Origin: Spiroplasma_E ixodetis_B | GTDB taxonomy: Bacteria; Bacillota_I; Bacilli_A; Mycoplasmatales; VBWQ01 | DNA length: 64,000 bases | Assembly (NCBI RefSeq): GCF_040369795.1 | Contig: NZ_AP028955.1 | Location: 1,116,001-1,180,000 of the forward strand | Direction: 5' to 3' | Shown: positions 22,276 through 32,821 of the stretch, piece by piece | Layout: every line of letters starts with the position of its first letter | Position numbering within the stretch: position 1 is the first letter of the stretch | The notes under the pieces: model-generated | Databases searched by the model: none | What the model was told of the DNA's origin: nothing | Seen by the model: only the letters and a program-made list of their open reading frames with translations | Translations under genes and position numbers: made by a program

Positions 22276-24045
22276 ATGGCAGAAAAATCTTTACTACAAA
22301 TGAAAATTAAACTTTTACCTAATATTGCTGGATGCTATTTATTTAAAGATATACATAATAATTTAATTTATGTTGGTAAAGCTAATTCATTAAAAAAACG
22401 AGTAACTTCATATTTAAATAAAGCCAGTAATTTTAAAACAATGTTATTAGTTAATGATATTCATGATGTTGAATACATTACGACATCTAATGAAAAAGAG
22501 GCTTTAATTTTAGAACAAACATTGATTAAAAAACATCATCCTAAATATAATATTTTGTTAGCAGATGATAAACAATATCCTTATATTCAAATTACTAATA
22601 ATCGTGATCCACAATATCGTTATGTACGTAGTGCTACTAAAAAAGACGGACATTATTATGGACCATTTCCCGATGGTACTGGTGCACGTGAAATTTTAAA
22701 GTTATTGGAACGAATTTTTCCATTACGAAAGTGTGCTGGTAATCTTGGTAAACCTTGTTTATATTATCATTTACAGCAATGTTCTGGCGCTTGTTTTAAA
22801 TCAGTACCTATTACTTATTATGAAGATATGATTAGTAAAATTGATCAATTTTTCAAAGGGAATGTTACTGCTGTTAAAAAAATATTAATTAATAATATGA
22901 ATATTAGTGTTGAAAACTTACAATTTGAAAATGCTAATCGTATTAAAATTTTGTTATCAAAAATAGATTTATTTTTATCACAACAAGTTGTTGAGTTTCA
23001 AGATTATGGAAATCGCGATTTTATTAATTTTTTAATTGAAGATGAAATGGTTTTTTTAATTACTTTATTTTATCGTAATGGTAAATTGCAAGTTAAAGAT
23101 GAACAAATAGTTCAAAATAATTACTTAGAAATTCAAGATTTAATTCGTAATTATTGTCAACAACTATATAGTAAAAATGCATTACCAAACGAAATATATT
23201 TACCATCAAATATTGATTTAAAACAATTAAAATTATTATTTCCACAAATAAAATTTATTAATCCAATTAAAGGAACAAAAGAACATATTTTAACATTGGC
23301 AAAAACCAATGCCATCTATGCATGAAATAATTATTTACAAACTAATCAGTTTAATGCGCCGTTAAATATGATGAAATTATTATCACAATGATTAAAAATT
23401 CCTAATTTAAATCATTTAGAGGTTTTTGATGTTTCTAATCTTCAACAAAGCGCTAGTGTTGGTGGTATGATTGTTTATAAGAATGGTAATTATAGTTTTA
23501 ATGATTATCGCAAATTTTTATTAGATCCAAAAATTGTTGATGATTATCATCGTTTTTGTGAAATGATTTATCGTAGATATCATCATTTAGTTATTAATAA
23601 ATTGCAACTTCCTGATTTAATTATTGTTGATGGTGGAAAACCACAAATTAGTGCTACATTAGAACAACTAACATTATTAAACTTAACAATTCCTATTATT
23701 GGATTAGTTAAAAATAAAAAACATCAAACTGATAAAATTATAAATGATAAAATGCAAATTATTAATATTCCTAAGACTGATGCTTGTTTTTTATTTTTGA
23801 GTAAATTACAAGATCAAGTTCATAATTATGCAATTAAATATCATAAAGCAAAGCGAAGTCAATCAATGATAAGTAGTGTTTTATCATCAGTGCCAGGAAT
23901 TGGTTTACAATTACAAAATAAAATATTACAGCAATTTCCAACTTGACAATTATTGCAAAATGCTACAAAAACAGAACTTTCATCATTAGTTAAATCAAAA
24001 GTAATTTTAGAAAAACTATGAAAAGAATTACATAGTTTTGAATAA
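22276..24045 (+). CDS. uvrC: Excinuclease ABC subunit C
   Basis: 589 aa, normal length. Makes both incisions in UvrABC nucleotide excision repair. Domains: GIY-YIG nuclease (GCYLFKDIHNNLIYVGKANSL, about residues 13-35), cysteine cluster (CAGNLGKPC...QQCSGAC, about 155-175), UvrB-binding UVR motif (about 195-230), RNase H-like C-terminal nuclease (EVFDVSNLQQSASVGGMIV, PDLIIVDGGKPQ, KNKKHQTDKI) and tandem helix-hairpin-helix (SVLSSVPGIGLQLQNKILQQ). ATG 22276 with SD AGGTGA. TGA codons read as Trp. Intact, and the only complete repair gene in the window. Confidence 0.95.
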
Positions 24046-24084
24046 TATGTTATTAAGAAATAAATAATAACGTAAATAATATAT

Positions 24085-24135
24085 TTATCTAAGTTACTAA
24101 TGTAAAAATATCAAAAGTTAGATAAAAAATATTTT
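24085..24135 (+). terminator. Possible uvrC terminator
   Basis: TTTATCTAA at about 24089 pairs with TTAGATAAA about 25 nt later, followed by an A/T-rich tail. A weak, low-GC stem. Confidence 0.35.
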
Positions 24136-24161
24136 AATGTTTTAAGATATTGAAAATTTCA

Positions 24162-24910
24162 GAGGCTTTTTAAAAATCTGTGTATCTTTTTACAAAGTTA
24201 CTAGTTTAGATTAATTATATCTTCAAATTTTATCATAAAATGAACAATTGCTGTATTTCAATTTTGAATGGTCATTGTTCATTTTTTTGTTATATTTTCA
24301 ATTGCTAACTAAAATATTTTAAAAACTACCATATCATTTGGAAAAACTTTTTTATTTCTAATAACTTTTCGTAATTGACTATTAACAGATTCAATAGCAT
24401 TTGTTGTATAAATCACTCTTTTGATTTCTGCATGATAACTAATAAAAACCATTAAATTATCTCAATTTTTATATCATGATTTAGCAATTTGAGGATATTG
24501 TTTATTTCATTTACTTTCAAAAGATTCTAAAACTTGCATCGCTTGTTCTTAACTACATGCACTATAAATTGGTTTTAAATCTGTAACTAGTGATTTTCTA
24601 TGTTTGTATGAAACATATTTTAAACTATTTCTAATTTGATGAACTATGCATAATTGATGTTCGGTTTTAGGATAAACTGATTGTATTGCTTATGACATTC
24701 CTGTTAAATTGTCACTACAAGCAATAAGAATATCATTTAAGCCTCGATTTTTCATTTCTGTGAAATTAGATAATCAAAACTTAGAACCTTCATTTTCACT
24801 AATTCATAAACCTAAAACATCTTTTTTACCTTCTAAATCAACTCCTAGTGCTATATAAACTGATTTGTTAATAATGCGTTTATCTTGTCGTACTTTAACT
24901 ACTATACAAT
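24162..24910 (-). mobile_element. IS256-type 3' half, decayed
   Basis: Begins GAGGCTTTTTAAAAATC and covers the second half of the transposase. GAA has become TAA in the CSEEQAMQ region (near 24551) and several other positions carry C-to-A or G-to-T changes. Cut at ACTATACAAT by an IS5-type copy. Confidence 0.8.
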
Positions 24911-26062
24911 AGACATATTACGTAAATAAATTTAATCAATTGTCAATAATAATATTTATAAATTTTTTAGTGTTAATAATTATAGAAGTTAATATTTTTA
25001 AAAAAATAATTTAAAAATAAATTTATATTTCAAACACAAAAATTGTTAATATTATTTTTATATTAACTTGATAAAAATTTAAATTTTTAAAAAAATATTT
25101 TTAATATTTTTTTATTTTAATGGTTTTGTTTTATTAAAAATTTCACAAAGTAAGTTAAATCTTAAGTACATAAGTCTAAATATACTTTTTCTACATTTAT
25201 TTATTAAAATTTTGAATCTTTTTAATCAAGCAAAAAAATTTTCAACTTTAATTCTAATTTTTGAAATAATTTTATTGTAGATTTTTTCTTTTTTAGTTAA
25301 TTTTTTATTTTTAGTTTTTTTAATTGGTAATATAGTATTTTTATAAATATTTTGTATTCCTTGATATCCCAAATCACCAATAATTATTGTTTTTTCTGAA
25401 AATTCAAGATTTGAATTTTTTAATATTTGAAAATCATGTACTTTTCCATTATCAGCAAAAATATCAACAATTTTTTTATTAAAAAAGTCATATATAATTT
25501 GAAATTTTATAGAAAACATTCAACTTTTAACAGAAAAATATTATAACTGTAGTTTTTTTTAGTTGGTCTGTCAATTTCAATTTCAGTTGAATCAATTAAA
25601 TAAAATTGAAATTCATTTAAATCTTCTTGTTTTTTCTCAATTTTTGATTTATATTTTGTTTTTAAAAACTGATAATATTTGTCATCACTAAGTTTATTTT
25701 CTACTCAAGTAATATTTCGAAAACAACTTGATGCACTCATTTTATATTTAATACTAATTTGGAAAAAAAGTATAATATTCTTTTCGGTATACTAAAGTCA
25801 TCATCAATCTTTCTTCAACTGAAAGTTTATATTTTCTACCTTTAGTTTTTTTTAAATTTTCTATTTCAATTAATTTTGTTAACATTTCATCAAAATGAAA
25901 ACGTTTTATACCAAAATATCTATAAAATTGTTCATTTTTTAATTTTTTTAAATTTTCAAAATTCATTTTTATCAACACCTTATTAATTTATTAATAAAGA
26001 AATTATAAAATAAATTTTAAATTATTAATTGACTTTTAAAAAATTTATTTACGGAATATGTC
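24911..26062 (-). mobile_element. IS5-type copy 4
   Basis: Nearly full length. The left terminus is mutated (ATTACG for ATTCCG). Eight-base frame junction. An extra A near 25765 shifts the first frame, and the Glu region reads KVENFFA in place of KVEHVFA. Left flank is IS256-type, right flank IS630-type, with no target duplication, so it is a recombinant junction. Confidence 0.8.
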
Positions 26063-26202
26063 AACTGTATGGTTTTGGCATAATTTAATCTTCCTAATCT
26101 ATTTTAAATATTGCTGAATTGTACTTTTAAATTCAAAAACTGTTTAAATTACATATTATTATTTTACAATATTTATGAGTAAACATTACTTTAGTTAGAT
26201 AT
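26063..26202 (-). mobile_element. IS630-type 5'-end fragment (J6)
   Basis: The transposase start (ATG complement near 26078) and 5' terminus ending CATTACTTTAGTTAG. Confidence 0.75.
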
Positions 26203-26417
26203 ATATGCCCAGTTTCTTTTTTTCTTTTTCTTCATAAGAATAAAGTCTTTCTAGTAATATTGAACACTTTACAAATTTCTTTAATTTTCATGTTTTTACT
26301 TTCATAGGCTTCTATTACTTTTCTTCGTAAGTCTTCACTGTATGGTTTTGGCATAATTTAATCTTCCTAATCTATTTTAAATATTGCTGAATTGTGCTTT
26401 TAAATTCAAAAACTGTT
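26203..26417 (-). mobile_element. IS630-type fragment J7: left half of the prophage target
   Basis: HTH coding part and upstream region of an IS630-type element, reading up to AAAACTGTT at 26409-26417. Its natural continuation (TAAATTACATATTATT...) is found at 48123, on the other side of the prophage. Confidence 0.85.
26409..26417. repeat. 9-bp target duplication, left copy
   Basis: AAAACTGTT; identical to 48114-48122. In uninterrupted IS630-type copies (for example near 28888) the motif occurs once. Confidence 0.9.
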
Positions 26418-26447
26418 GGGCGTATCAAGTTAATGGTTAGATTTAAT
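26418..26447. repeat. Left terminal inverted repeat of the prophage
   Basis: Begins GGGCGTATCAAGTTAA. The complement of the right end begins GGGTGAGTAAAGTTAA (12 of 16 identical), and similarity continues as TGGTTAGATTTAAT against TAGTTATAATTTAAT. Confidence 0.75.
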
Positions 26448-26455
26448 AAGAACTT

Positions 26456-26481
26456 AAATGAGAGATAACACTCTCATTTTT
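26456..26481 (+). terminator. Terminator-like hairpin inside the left end
   Basis: AAATGAGAG, loop ATAACA, CTCTCATTT, then Ts. It could insulate the element from transcription entering from the left. Confidence 0.6.
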
Positions 26482-26639
26482 AATTGTTAAACAATTATAA
26501 TTAATTATTTTATTAAACCAGCACTTTATTAAAGTAATTAATTATTACATAACTAAATAAAAATTATGTAGGCTATTGTGCTGTAATTAACCAATAGTAA
26601 TTTTTGTGTTACTCTTTGAAAATTTAAGAAATTTTGGTT

Positions 26640-26662
26640 CCCTTCCCCTAGAACCCCTACCC
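26640..26662 (-). promoter_or_regulatory. G-quadruplex-type motif upstream of the early operon
   Basis: The + strand reads CCC-TT-CCCC-TAGAA-CCCC-TA-CCC. On the - strand this is four runs of at least three Gs with loops of 2, 5 and 2 nt. Such a motif is very unusual in DNA this AT-rich. Confidence 0.6.
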
Positions 26663-26665
26663 TCC

Positions 26666-26697
26666 AAGGCTTTGCTGCTGTAAGTAGCATAAGCCTT
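26666..26697 (+). promoter_or_regulatory. Hairpin 1 of the early-operon leader
   Basis: AAGGCTT...AAGCCTT outer stem with an inner TGCTGC/GTAGCA pairing and loop TGTAA. It shares its outer stem sequence with hairpin 2. Confidence 0.6.
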
Positions 26698-26732
26698 ACG
26701 TAGTAGTAAGTAGAAGTATTAGTTAGTAGTAT

Positions 26733-26767
26733 ATAAGCCTTTTATCACTGTAGGTGATAAGGCTTAT
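26733..26767 (+). promoter_or_regulatory. Hairpin 2 just before the first early gene
   Basis: ATAAGCC-TT-TTATCAC pairs with GTGATAA-GGCTTAT: a 14-bp stem with a TT bulge, ending 6 nt before the SD GAAAGGA. It could act on translation or as an attenuator. It has no T tract. Confidence 0.6.
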
Positions 26768-26785
26768 ACATAGAAAGGATATGTA

Positions 26786-27274
26786 ATGATTAATGTTAAT
26801 TTAGATATTAAAAATAAAATTAAAGAAACAACTAAAGGTATGTTATTAGAAATTGGTGAATATGAAACATGATTTCCTATTAAAGATACTATTATTGATA
26901 CAAAAAATAAAAAAATAGCATTAAAAATAATTGAAGATTTTTATTATAAATTAGGTAAAAAATCAATAACAAAAGATATTGAAAGTATTAAAGGTAGTGA
27001 TATTTTAAAATATATTAAAAATATTCCAAATATTACTAAGAATGAAAATGAATTAATATCTTGTGAATTTTATGAACAATATAATGGTTATTATATTTTT
27101 AAAAATGATAAAAATCAAGAATGTTTTAAATATAACATTACATGAGAACAAAATATGAAAAGTTTTAAAATAAATAATCCATATAACGATAATGATTTAG
27201 CAATAAATTATATTATTACACCAATAAAAGATATATCAACTAATAATCACAAAATATTTTATTTAAAGTATTAA
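26786..27274 (+). CDS. Early prophage protein, unknown
   Basis: 162 aa from ATG 26786 with SD GAAAGGA. Starts MINVNLDIKNKIKETTKG. Soluble, rich in Lys/Asn/Ile, two TGA=Trp codons, no motif I recognise. First gene of a tightly spaced + strand set reading toward the ERF gene. Confidence 0.7.
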
Positions 27275-27285
27275 AGGAAATTAAT

Positions 27286-27405
27286 ATGTTATTAAATGTT
27301 GAAAAAATAGAATTAATAAAAAATTTATGTAATGAAAAATTACTTAAAAATAAAAAATATATAGAAATACAAGAAATATTAAAAATTATAGAAAGAGAGG
27401 ATTAA
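27286..27405 (+). CDS. Early prophage small protein
   Basis: 39 aa, MLLNVEKIELIKNLCNEKLL..., ending KIIERED. SD AAAGGAAA 11 nt after the previous stop. Unknown; predicted helical. Confidence 0.5.
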   Translation: MLLNVEKIELIKNLCNEKLLKNKKYIEIQEILKIIERED

Positions 27406-27407
27406 TT

Positions 27408-27530
27408 ATGGAATGTAGAGAATATAGAATTAAAGGTTCATGTGATATTTGTCATAAAAATTCATCATATGGGAATAGAACTTGTAATAAATGCTTTTAT
27501 AAATTAATAGGTGAAAAAAATGAAATGTAA
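27408..27530 (+). CDS. Small zinc-ribbon-like protein
   Basis: 40 aa with CDIC (residues 12-15) and CNKC (26-29), a compact four-cysteine knuckle, and a charged tail. SD AGAGAGGA overlaps the previous gene's end. Unknown role; small zinc proteins are common in phage early regions. Confidence 0.55.
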   Translation: MECREYRIKGSCDICHKNSSYGNRTCNKCFYKLIGEKNEM

Positions 27531-27702
27531 TATTCATAATGAAAAATATATATGATTTTCTGAATTAGAAAATACTTATTATTGTAACAAATGTATTAAT
27601 GACATGATTGAAGAGGATATGTATTTAACATCAAATAATTGAGATTCTTTATATGAATATTATATTAATGAATTACAATTAGAAAATTTTAAAGGAGTGT
27701 AA
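27520..27702 (+). CDS. Small cysteine-containing early protein
   Basis: 60 aa, overlapping the preceding gene by 11 nt. Starts MKCNIHNEKYIWFSELE, with CNIH (3-6) and CNKC (22-25), then an acidic C-terminal half ending ENFKGV. Possibly zinc-binding like its neighbour. Two TGA=Trp codons. Confidence 0.5.
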
Positions 27703-27705
27703 TAA

Positions 27706-27828
27706 ATGATGAAAGATAAAAGTTTTAAAGAAATAAAAAATGATATGCAATTATTTTTTCAAGATATTGAAAATGGTAAATATGGTGAAAGAATTAAAGA
27801 ATTATTTATACAAAAAGAAAGTAGTTAA
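27706..27828 (+). CDS. Early prophage small protein
   Basis: 40 aa, MMKDKSFKEIKNDMQLFFQD..., strong SD AAAGGAGTG overlapping the previous stop. No recognised family. Confidence 0.5.
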   Translation: MMKDKSFKEIKNDMQLFFQDIENGKYGERIKELFIQKESS

Positions 27829-27833
27829 TAAAT

Positions 27834-28031
27834 ATGGTAGCAGCCCCAAAAAAGAAACCAGAAGATTTAATGATTAAACAAATTATTATTCATTTAAGAT
27901 TTACTGAAAAAGATTATGAAAAATTAAAAGAAATTTGTGAAGAAAAAAATATGAAAATTAATGGATTTATAAGAAGTTTAATTAAAAATGCAATTAAAAA
28001 AAATAGAAAGAGTGATTATATAGCTAAATAA
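27834..28031 (+). CDS. Ribbon-helix-helix-like protein, tail replaced by IS
   Basis: 65 aa. A basic start (MVAAPKKKPED) precedes a strand plus two helices: IIIHLRFTEKDYEKLKEIC, then MKINGFIRSLIKNAIKK. This is the pattern of CopG/Arc-type DNA-binding proteins. The last codons (YIAK-stop) belong to the IS630-type element inserted at TA near 28020. Without it the gene would read ...KSDYNE-stop and overlap the erf start, because the right flank continues ATGAATAATTT. Possible regulator of the early operon. Confidence 0.6.
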   Translation: MVAAPKKKPEDLMIKQIIIHLRFTEKDYEKLKEICEEKNMKINGFIRSLIKNAIKKNRKSDYIAK

Positions 28032-28951
28032 AGTAATGTTCACTCATATCTTGAAAAACAAAATCAATCGCTTTTTTAATATTTGGTCAATAATTTGGTA
28101 ATATTTTTCTTATATTATTTTTTATAGCAAATCAAAAATGTTCAATTGGATTTAAATTAGGAGAATATGGTGGAAGAAATAATAGTTTGCATCCAGCATT
28201 TTCAATTAATTGTTGTGTTAATTTAGATTTATGAAACGTTGCATTATCTAAAACTATAATTTGTCCACGCTTTAATAATGGAATTAGTATATTTTTTACA
28301 TATGATTCAAAAATTTTACTGTTGCAATGTCCTTCAGATGCTAATAGGGCTTTTAATCAGATCAACCATATTTATAAAATTCATTATCATCAATTCCAGA
28401 TTCATCAATATATAATAAATCTTCATTTATTATTTTAGCTATTTCTTTTAAAAAATCTTCTTGTTTATTTTTATCTCTTTGTTCATATAGAAAAGTTTTT
28501 TTTATATGTATAATTTAGTTTTTTGAAATAGTTATAAACTGTTTCTTTAGTCATATCATCAAATTTTTCAATTACTTTTTGAACTGTAACATCTTTATTT
28601 TGCACTAAATAATTTTTTAATTCATCTAAATCCTTTGTTTTGTGGCTATGTCCTTTTTGATAATTCAAAATTGGTTTTATATGCCCAGTTTCTTTTTTTC
28701 TTTTTCTTCATAAGAATAAAGTCTTTCTAGTAATATTGAACACTTTACAAATTTCTTTAATTTTCATGTTTTTACTTTCATAGGTTTCTATTACTTTTCT
28801 TCGTAAGTCTTCACTGTATGGTTTTGGCATAATTTAATCTTCCTAATCTATTTTAAATATTGCTGAATTGTACTTTTAAATTCAAAAACTGTTTAAATTA
28901 CATATTATTATTTTACATTATTTATGAGTAAACATTACTTTAGTTAGCTAT
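28020..28951 (-). mobile_element. IS630-type copy J8
   Basis: Both termini. An internal deletion near 28357 (GGGCTTTTAAT joined to CAGATCAACC) removes part of the DDE domain. The N-terminal gene part (from about 28830) is readable. It sits between the RHH gene and erf, which were adjacent. Confidence 0.85.
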
Positions 28952-29003
28952 ACATATTATTATTTTACATTATTTATGAGTAAACATTACTTTAGTTAGC
29001 TAT
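28900..29003. repeat. Tandem 52-bp duplication of the IS630-type terminus
   Basis: 28900-28951 and 28952-29003 are identical, each ending CATTACTTTAGTTAGCTAT. Only this copy shows it. Confidence 0.85.
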
Positions 29004-29006
29004 AAT

Positions 29007-30160
29007 TGACATATTCCGTAAATAAATTTTTTAAAAGTCAATTAATAATTTAAAATTTATTTTATAATTTCTTTATTAATAAATTAATAAGGTGTTGATA
29101 AAAATGAATTTTGAAAATTTAAAAAAATTAAAAAATGAACAATTTTATAGATATTTTGTTATAAAACGTTTTCATTTTGATGAAATGTTAACAAAATTAA
29201 TTGAAATAGAAAATTTAAAAAAAACTAAAGGTAGAAAATATAAACTTTCAGTTGAAGAAAGATTGATGATGACTTTAGTATACTGAAAAGAATATTATAC
29301 TTTTTTTTCCAAATGAGTATTAAATATAAAATGAGTGCATCAAGTTGTTTTCGAAATATTACTTGAGTAGAAAATAAACTTAGTGATGACAAAGATTATC
29401 AGTTTTTAAAAACAAAATATAAATCAAAAATTGAGAAAAAACAAGAAGATTTAAATGAATTTCAATTTTATTTAATTGATTCAACTGAAATTGAAATTGA
29501 AAGACCAACTAAAAAAAACTACAGTTAGAATATTTTTCTGGTAAAAGTTGAATGTTTTCTATAAAATTTCAAATTATATATGACTTTTTTAATAAAAAAA
29601 TTGTTGATATTTTTGCTGATAATGGAAAAGTACATGATTTTCAAATATTAAAAAATTCAAATCTTGAATTTTCAGAAAAAACAATAATTATTGGTGATTT
29701 GGGATATCAAGGAATACAAAATATTTATAAAAATACTATATTACCAATTAAAAAAACTAAAAATAAAAAATTAACTAAACAAGAAAAAATCTACAATAAA
29801 ATTATTTCAAAAATTAGAATTAAAGTTGAACATGTTTTTGCTTGATTAAAAAGATTCAAAATTTTAATAAATAAATGTAGAAAAAGTATATTTAGACTTA
29901 TGTACTTAAGATTTAACTTACTTTGTGAAATTTTTAATAAAACAAAACCATTAAAATAAAAAAATATTTTTAATATTTTTTTAAAAATTTAAATTTTTAT
30001 CAAGTTAATATAAAAATAATATTAACAATTTTTGTGTTTGAAATATAAATTTATTTTTAAAGTATTTTTTTAAAAATATTAACTTCTATAATTATTAACA
30101 CTAAAAAATTTATAAATATTATTATTGACAATTGATTAAATTTATTTACGGAATATGTCT
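29007..30160 (+). mobile_element. IS5-type copy 5
   Basis: 1154 bp with AAT duplicated (29004-29006, 30161-30163). The first base is mutated (TGACAT for AGACAT). Eight-A junction and an intact second frame (29552 onward). Two extra Ts near 29305 break the first frame. Confidence 0.85.
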
Positions 30161-30161
30161 A

Positions 30162-30668
30162 ATGAATAATTTATATAAAAAAATACTTAAATTACAATTA
30201 GAGATTGGTAGTACACCTAAAAATGGTTTTAATAAATTTGGAAATTATAAATATTGATTATTAAGTGATATTTTTAATAAATTTAAATTATTATGTAAAG
30301 AATTAAATATTGTTATCACACATGAAGATATATTAACAACTGATAGAAAAATAAATTATTTAGATACTAAAGAAGTAGAAATAACTTATTTTAAAAGATA
30401 TACAATTATTGATTTAGATAATGATAAAGAAATTAAATATTTTGATATACTTGCTTGTGCTAAAAATACAGATATAGCAAAAGCAAAAGGTAGTGCAGCA
30501 ACTTATGCTTATAGATATTTTTTAATGAATTTATTATTATTAAGTGAAGATGAACTTGACCCAGATAATGATAATGTTAATTTAATACAAAATAATAATA
30601 AACAACAAAATTATAGTAATAATATAAAAGTATCTAATGAAAAATGAGAACCAAGTGAAAACAATTAG
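30162..30668 (+). CDS. ERF-family single-strand annealing protein
   Basis: 168 aa. ERF proteins anneal complementary single strands in phage recombination and replication. Family signs: GFNKFGNYKYWLLSDIFNKF near the N-terminus, a central strand-rich part, and the signature KGSAATYAYRYFLMNLLLL then EDELDPD (about residues 108-135). The asparagine-rich tail (KVSNEKWEPSENN) is short. The ATG is only 1 nt past the IS5-type end, so the native SD (AAGAGTG, now near 28010) and the operon promoter are cut off by two IS. Expression would depend on IS-borne signals. Confidence 0.8.
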
Positions 30669-30883
30669 ATTATTTTGAAAAATATATGATTACAAATACA
30701 GTTTTATTTGATGATTATATAAGAGAAGATATGGAAAGATTAAATCCAATTAATAATAAAGATTTTTTAATATTAATGGGTGAAAATTATTTAAAAGTAT
30801 TATTTGATAAATTCAAAGAAATTCGTGAAAGATTTAAAAATTTAAAAAATAATAATAAAAATGAGTATAGAAATTATGAATAA
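30644..30883 (+). CDS. Early prophage protein, unknown
   Basis: 79 aa if ATG 30644, overlapping erf by 25 nt, is used (MRTKWKQLDYFEKYMITN...). ATG 30686 gives 65 aa. Neither has a clear SD. Acidic start, then a basic helical tail (KFKEIRERFKNLKNNNKN). No family recognised. Confidence 0.5.
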
Positions 30884-31346
30884 TTATTTACTTTCAATTG
30901 ACCCAAGTATTAAAAATACTGGATTGACTTTATGAGAAAATAAAAAACCAATATGAATAAATAATTATATGGAATTTATACATAATATTATTTTAAATAA
31001 ATTTAATGGTTTATATTGAGAACAATTATCTTTATGTATTGAGCAAGGTTTTATTAATAAAGGTAAAGGTAAAGAAACATTGGAACATTTAAGAGGATTT
31101 ATTGCTGGTTGATTTAATAAATTAATAACAAAAGATATGTTAGTTCATAATCTGACGTGAAAGAAATGATATAAAAATAGAACTTTTGGAGCATATTGAG
31201 ATATTAAAAATGAAAAATGAACAAAAGAAACATCATTAGCAATGGCACAAATCATTATTTCAGAAAATGAATGAGATTTTAATATTACTAATCATGATGA
31301 AGCAGATTCATTATTAATTGGTTGATATTATTTAAATAAGGAGTAA
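30876..31346 (+). CDS. RuvC-like Holliday-junction resolvase (phage type)
   Basis: 156 aa from ATG 30876; ATG 30861 would give 161 aa. RNase H fold: first Asp in LLSIDPSIKNTGLTLW, Glu in LSLCIEQGF, and a C-terminal acidic pair in NHDEADSLLIGWYY. These are the spacing and context of RuvC/YqgF-like phage resolvases that debranch DNA before packaging. Ten or so TGA=Trp codons. It sits two genes after the ERF annealase, a usual pairing. Confidence 0.75.
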
Positions 31347-31353
31347 ATAATTA

Positions 31354-31596
31354 ATGCAAAAACAAAAACAAGAAAAAGTATTATTAAAATGTATTGTTAA
31401 AGGTTGTAATAGTAAAATATTAGTTACTTTAAAAACTTTAGATATAGAAAGTAGTACAGAGCATTTTTTTAATATGTGTTATTTTCATAAGAAACAATTT
31501 AATAATAAAGTAAAAGAAATAAATGAATATTATAAACATAAAAAAAGTTTAAACAAATATAAAAAAAATAATGGTGTAGAATGAAATCAAACTTAA
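31354..31596 (+). CDS. Small zinc-finger-like protein
   Basis: 80 aa. CIVKGC (about residues 13-18) and CYFH (about 42-45) look like a C2-CxxH zinc site, followed by a long basic tail (KHKKSLNKYKKNNG...). Ends VEWNQT-stop. Its 3' end overlaps the leader sequence shared with the gene at 54441. SD AAGGAG at the preceding stop. Confidence 0.5.
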
Positions 31597-32800
31597 TATA
31601 AGTTTTTACTCATTAGACATATTCCGTAAATAAATTTAATCAATTGTCAATAATAATATTTATAAATTTTTTAGTGTTAATAATTATAGAAGTTAATATT
31701 TTTAAAAAAATACTTTAAAAATAAATTTATATTTCAAACACAAAAATTGTTAATATTATTTTTATATTAACTTGATAAAAATTTAAATTTTTAAAAAAAT
31801 ATTTTTAATATTTTTTTATTTTAATGGTTTTGTTTTATTAAAAATTTCACAAAGTAAGTTAAATCTTAAGTGCATAAGTCTAAATATACTTTTTCTACAT
31901 TTATTTATTAAAATTTTGAATCTTTTTAATCAAGCAAAAACATGTTCAACTTTAATTCTAATTTTTGAAATAATTTTATTGTAGATTTTTTCTTGTTTAG
32001 TTAATTTTTTATTTTTAGTTTTTTAATTGGTAATATAGTATTTTTATAAATATTTTGTATTCCTTGATATCCCAAATCACCAATAATTATTGTTTTTTCT
32101 GAAAATTCAAGATTTGAATTTTTTAATATTTGAAAATCATGTACTTTTCCATTATCAGCAAAAATATCAACAATTTTTTTATTAAAAAAGTCATATATAA
32201 TTTGAAATTTTATAGAAAACATTCAACTTTTACCAGAAAAATATTCTAACTGTAGTTTTTTTAGTTGGTCTTTCAATTTCAATTTCAGTTGAATCAATTA
32301 AATAAAATTGAAATTCATTTAAATCTTCTTGTTTTTTCTCAATTTTTGATTTATATTTTGTTTTTAAAAACTGATAATCTTTGTCATCACTAAGTTTATT
32401 TTCTACTCAAGTAATATTTCGAAAACAACTTGATGCACTCATTTTATATTTAATACTCATTTGGAAAAAAGTATAATATTCTTTTCAGTATACTAAAGTC
32501 ATCATCAATCTTTCTTCAACTGAAAGTTTATATTTTCTACCTTTAGTTTTTTTTAAATTTTCTATTTCAATTAATTTTGTTAACATTTCATCAAAATGAA
32601 AACGTTTTATACCAAAATATCTATAAAATTGTTCATTTTTTAATTTTTTTAAATTTTCAAAATTCATTTTTATCAACACCTTATTAATTTATTAATAAAG
32701 AAATTATAAAATAAATTTTAAATTATTAATTGACTTTTAAAAAATTTATTTACGGAATATGTCTATTACTTTATTTTAAAGTAAATGGGTTTTTATGTTT
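31590..32800 (+). promoter_or_regulatory. Attenuator-like leader of the toxin gene, split by IS5-type copy 6
   Basis: Without the IS, the leader reads AACTTAATATAAGTTT, then CATTACTTT-ATTTT-AAAGTAAATG hairpin, then GGGTTTTT. The same arrangement stands before the gene at 54441. The insertion cuts the left arm of the stem after CATT. Confidence 0.6.
31615..32764 (-). mobile_element. IS5-type copy 6
   Basis: 1150 bp with intact ends and ATT duplicated (31612-31614, 32765-32767). Seven-base frame junction, and a base lost in the LPIKKTK region near 32020. Inactive. Confidence 0.85.
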
Positions 32801-32821
32801 AAAATAAAGAGGTATAAAATT

